Positions 62,003-64,000 of a stretch of 64,000 nucleotides of DNA are shown one piece after another. The first letter of the stretch is position 1; each line of letters opens with the position of its first letter. A program made the translations under genes and the position numbers. Source of the stretch: Begonia masoniana. Taxonomy: Eukaryota > Streptophyta > Magnoliopsida > Cucurbitales > Begoniaceae. The notes beneath the pieces are model-generated. The model was not told the origin of the DNA and did no database searches. It was given only the letters and a program-made list of their open reading frames with translations. The DNA lies in contig CM039505.1 of NCBI GenBank assembly GCA_022432975.1, forward strand, positions 49,125,897 through 49,189,896, read 5' to 3'.

Positions 62003-62148
62003 CAGACCCATTAATTTATACGCACTCCCCAAATCATTTACACCCAGTGAATCCCACTGTTCATATGGTCCCCCCCTCCTTTCCTCCTTGCTACTGCTTA
62101 TCCAATCTTACATAGATTTAGTTTTAGTTCTAATGTTCTCACACATTG
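62003..62148. repeat. ~145-bp direct repeat, copy A
   Basis: 'cagacccattaatttata..' through 'catatggtcccccc' to 'tctcaca.attg'. Pairs with 62,710-62,854, 707 bp downstream in the same orientation. Old, with indels. Confidence 0.8.
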
Positions 62149-62709
62149 AAACTCGCTATGTTTTTATATTAATTAATTTTTGAATAAGTTTTTTTTAAGT
62201 TCTTTATGGTCAAGATATTGTGTTGACTCAAGTCGTAAAATTGTTAATGCTTAGACACGTTGGATACTTCTGTCGATTGGTCAAATCCTTATAAATTTAA
62301 GGGTTACCGTTGATTTTCTACTGAGTCAGTCGTTCACCTCAAAAATTTATCATCTTTCACAGGTAATAACTGTTACCAGAATAGAGTTCGTGGCAGAGAT
62401 TTTCTCATTTTTTGTGTTTTTTATTTCTTTTCTTGGTAAAATCTCTTTAAATGTTAGTTATGTAATCTTAATTAACTGGTGTTGAACATTTTTCTCTTCT
62501 TGAACAATATTTTTTTCACATATTGTATTGCACTATCTATTAATTTTTTGATGACTACGTAGATCTTATCTCATCTCGTGTGAGCTATAATTTTATATTT
62601 TGAACTAAATTATTCGTTGCAAATCTTGTCTTGGGTGGAACGATGAGGGGTTTTTTAAAAGCCGAGTCGTTCGACCCAGTGTTTTTCTCGAGTCGCCTTC
62701 ATATTTTAT

Positions 62710-62854
62710 CAGACCCATTAATTTATAGCAACTCCCCAAATCATTTACATTCAATTATGAGTCAATCACACATTTCATATGGTCCCCCCTTCCTTCTCCT
62801 GCTTATTCAATCTTAGATGGATATAGTTTTGGTTCTATTTTTCTCACAGATTGT
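62710..62854. repeat. ~145-bp direct repeat, copy B
   Basis: Second copy of 62,003-62,148. The segment between the copies shows no TG...CA ends, so it is more likely a local duplication than an LTR pair. Confidence 0.8.
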
Positions 62855-63480
62855 GCTTCTTATTTCCTCTCTTTTTTTTATGTTATTTTTTTAATTTACT
62901 CAAGTCAACAAACTTGAATCTTTAAAAAAAATATACTAAAAAACAAGATCTCTAACTCTGTTTGTCTGTTTCTAGTTTTGCTCTGGTTTGATTTGTTATG
63001 ATAATGTTAAAAAAAAATGTGATATTATTATTTTCAGATTATTCATTAATTTGTGATGCTTTTCAATTGTTTAATCTATAAAATATTGATCTTATCATAG
63101 AATAATGCTTAAAGTTCCATCATTTTATTATCTTCCGAGTTTTCAGGCACCTGTTTCTGTCCATTTCTTAAATAATTCATTCATAAAAATGTAAAATCTT
63201 ATGTTACATGTGTGTTCTTTCTCCAACTCCGATGCTCAATGGACAGGTACAAGTACAAGTACAAGAGTGACATCTTTATTTTTCATAAGATTTTACCAAA
63301 CCAACCTAAAAATTAAACAAAACCCAGAAAATTAAGATCAAACAAGCATGAAACAAAGCAGATCAAGCACAAAAAAAAGAATAAAATTTGAAAAAACCGA
63401 AGAAGATGACGACAGATGGATCAAGTTCTTGAAAGGTGATCTGGATATGGCGGCATGGAAGTCTGCCTGCTTGCCTAAAA

Positions 63481-63984
63481 TCATGCACCAAAACCATGAG
63501 ACATCCGACTCGACTGAGACCTCGCTAGTGGTAGGGGTGGCCTACTGCTCACATGCTTCGCCAATGCCGGTGGCCCCGCCGCCTTGTATCTCTCCCCCCC
63601 GCCGCTAAATCCGGAACCGGTGGGGACAAACTTCACTGGATGTGGCGGTGGCCCTACGCTCACCGCTTTCTCGCTTCGACAGCTCAGCAATCCGTTTCCG
63701 GACGATGATACCCACCTCCCGGCTCCACCGTTGCTGCTCTTCTCCTGCTCCGCTCGTCGGGCCATCGTCAGGACGTCGTTCGCTTCCGACGCGGCTACTG
63801 AGAAATTGGTCATGCTGGCTCGGTCGAACCCTTCTGCGGTGGTTACGCTCCAGTCGATGCTTGCTTCGCTTGGTTCGTACCAGTCCGTCGGTGCTATGCT
63901 CGACGGCGTCATTGGCTCGTCGACGCTCCGGCGACCTCCTAGTCGTCTTACTTCTTCCAGAGAATCCCTCCGCTGGAACATCAT
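63481..63984 (-). CDS. Uncharacterised Ser/Gly/Pro-rich protein (possibly 5' partial)
   Basis: A 167-codon frame from ATG at 63,984 to TGA at 63,483-63,481. The DNA is GC-rich compared with its surroundings, as expected for a coding exon here. The protein starts MMFQRRDSLEEVRRLGGRRS, has an acidic-aromatic centre (DWYEPSEASIDWSVTT) and a disordered Gly/Ser/Pro-rich C-terminal half (GPPPHPVKFVPTGSGF). No signal peptide, membrane helix or known domain recognised. The frame stays open to the window edge, so the true start may lie beyond 64,000. Open frames also exist on the plus strand (63,348-63,608 and 63,584-63,991). I prefer the minus strand because its reading is balanced and non-repetitive and the A-rich 63,290-63,480 looks like its 3' UTR. 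Strand choice is moderately sure. Confidence 0.55.
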   Translation of the reverse strand: MMFQRRDSLEEVRRLGGRRSVDEPMTPSSIAPTDWYEPSEASIDWSVTTAEGFDRASMTNFSVAASEANDVLTMARRAEQEKSSNGGAGRWVSSSGNGLLSCRSEKAVSVGPPPHPVKFVPTGSGFSGGGERYKAAGPPALAKHVSSRPPLPLARSQSSRMSHGFGA

Positions 63985-64000
63985 CGGGTAGGTCGACGTC

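Larger units (their letters stand above)
59231..63480. other. Intergenic region with diverged duplications; no gene recognised
   Basis: 3' UTR of HINT at first, then AT-rich sequence. Short frames at 60,520-61,140 have no coding character. GA-rich tracts at 61,640-61,800 ((GA)n and 'agagagag' clusters). A T-rich, intron-like texture continues to about 63,300. The last ~200 bp probably form the 3' UTR of the minus-strand ORF at 63,481. Confidence 0.4.

Noticed and set aside
62003..62854. Direct repeats as an LTR pair of a small element
   Set aside because: Copies are only ~145 bp, lack TG...CA ends and flanking duplications, and have no primer site between them.
63348..63608. Plus-strand frame MKQSRSSTKKRIKFEK...
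   Set aside because: Its first half is A-rich, UTR-like sequence and its second half is antisense to the better-supported minus-strand frame.

Overview
This is nuclear DNA of a flowering plant, most likely a eudicot. It is AT-rich, its genes are split by GT-AG introns, it carries plant-specific protein families (MYB-CC transcription factor, HINT-type HIT protein), and it is full of Ty3/gypsy and Ty1/copia retrotransposons. The species cannot be named from sequence alone. Only the two flanks are genic; about 48 kb between them is a nested retrotransposon block.

Left flank (1-8,000, + strand): the last codons of a gene that ends at position 66, then an intergenic stretch with a promoter (inverted site II pair near 1,617, TATA box at 1,811), then a six-exon MYB-CC (PHR1-like, closest in plan to PHL7) transcription factor gene with its coding region at 3,386-7,083. 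Right flank (56,785-64,000): a complete five-exon HINT/14-kDa zinc-binding protein gene (56,993-59,230), a 4-kb intergenic region with diverged duplications and one near-perfect palindrome, and a minus-strand ORF (63,481-63,984) whose family I do not recognise.

Middle: (i) a decayed minus-strand gypsy end (about 9.2-11.9 kb); (ii) minus-strand copia 1 (12,673-21,965) broken by two gypsy-type solo LTRs; (iii) 5 kb of unrecognised repeats with a 1.13-kb tandem duplication; (iv) plus-strand gypsy 1 (27,241-44,658), carrying one solo LTR in its 5' LTR, one in pol and a truncated element in its 3' LTR, and a 76-copy perfect 13-bp array inside the 5' LTR; (v) a second copy of a 0.6-kb repeat and an 822-bp solo LTR rich in palindromes; (vi) a chimeric minus-strand copia 2 (46,097-56,784) whose 5' LTR holds a hAT-like element, which holds a gypsy-type LTR, which holds two further TG...CA insertions. 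Exact 5-bp target-site duplications could be read for most insertions, so the order of events can be reconstructed.

Best candidates for something undescribed are properties of the long (about 2.5-3.4 kb) gypsy-type LTRs. Nine copies on both strands share a TGTAG|GT acceptor-like site, mostly with an upstream AG|GTAAGT donor-like site. In eight of them the site is followed by a short reading frame, acidic in most, that usually holds a GED or NED/DED core. Every LTR copy also has a hypervariable tandem or palindromic array toward its 3' end, made of a different sequence in each subfamily. All functional reading of these is inference. No RNA genes, CRISPR arrays or intact mobile-element coding regions were seen.
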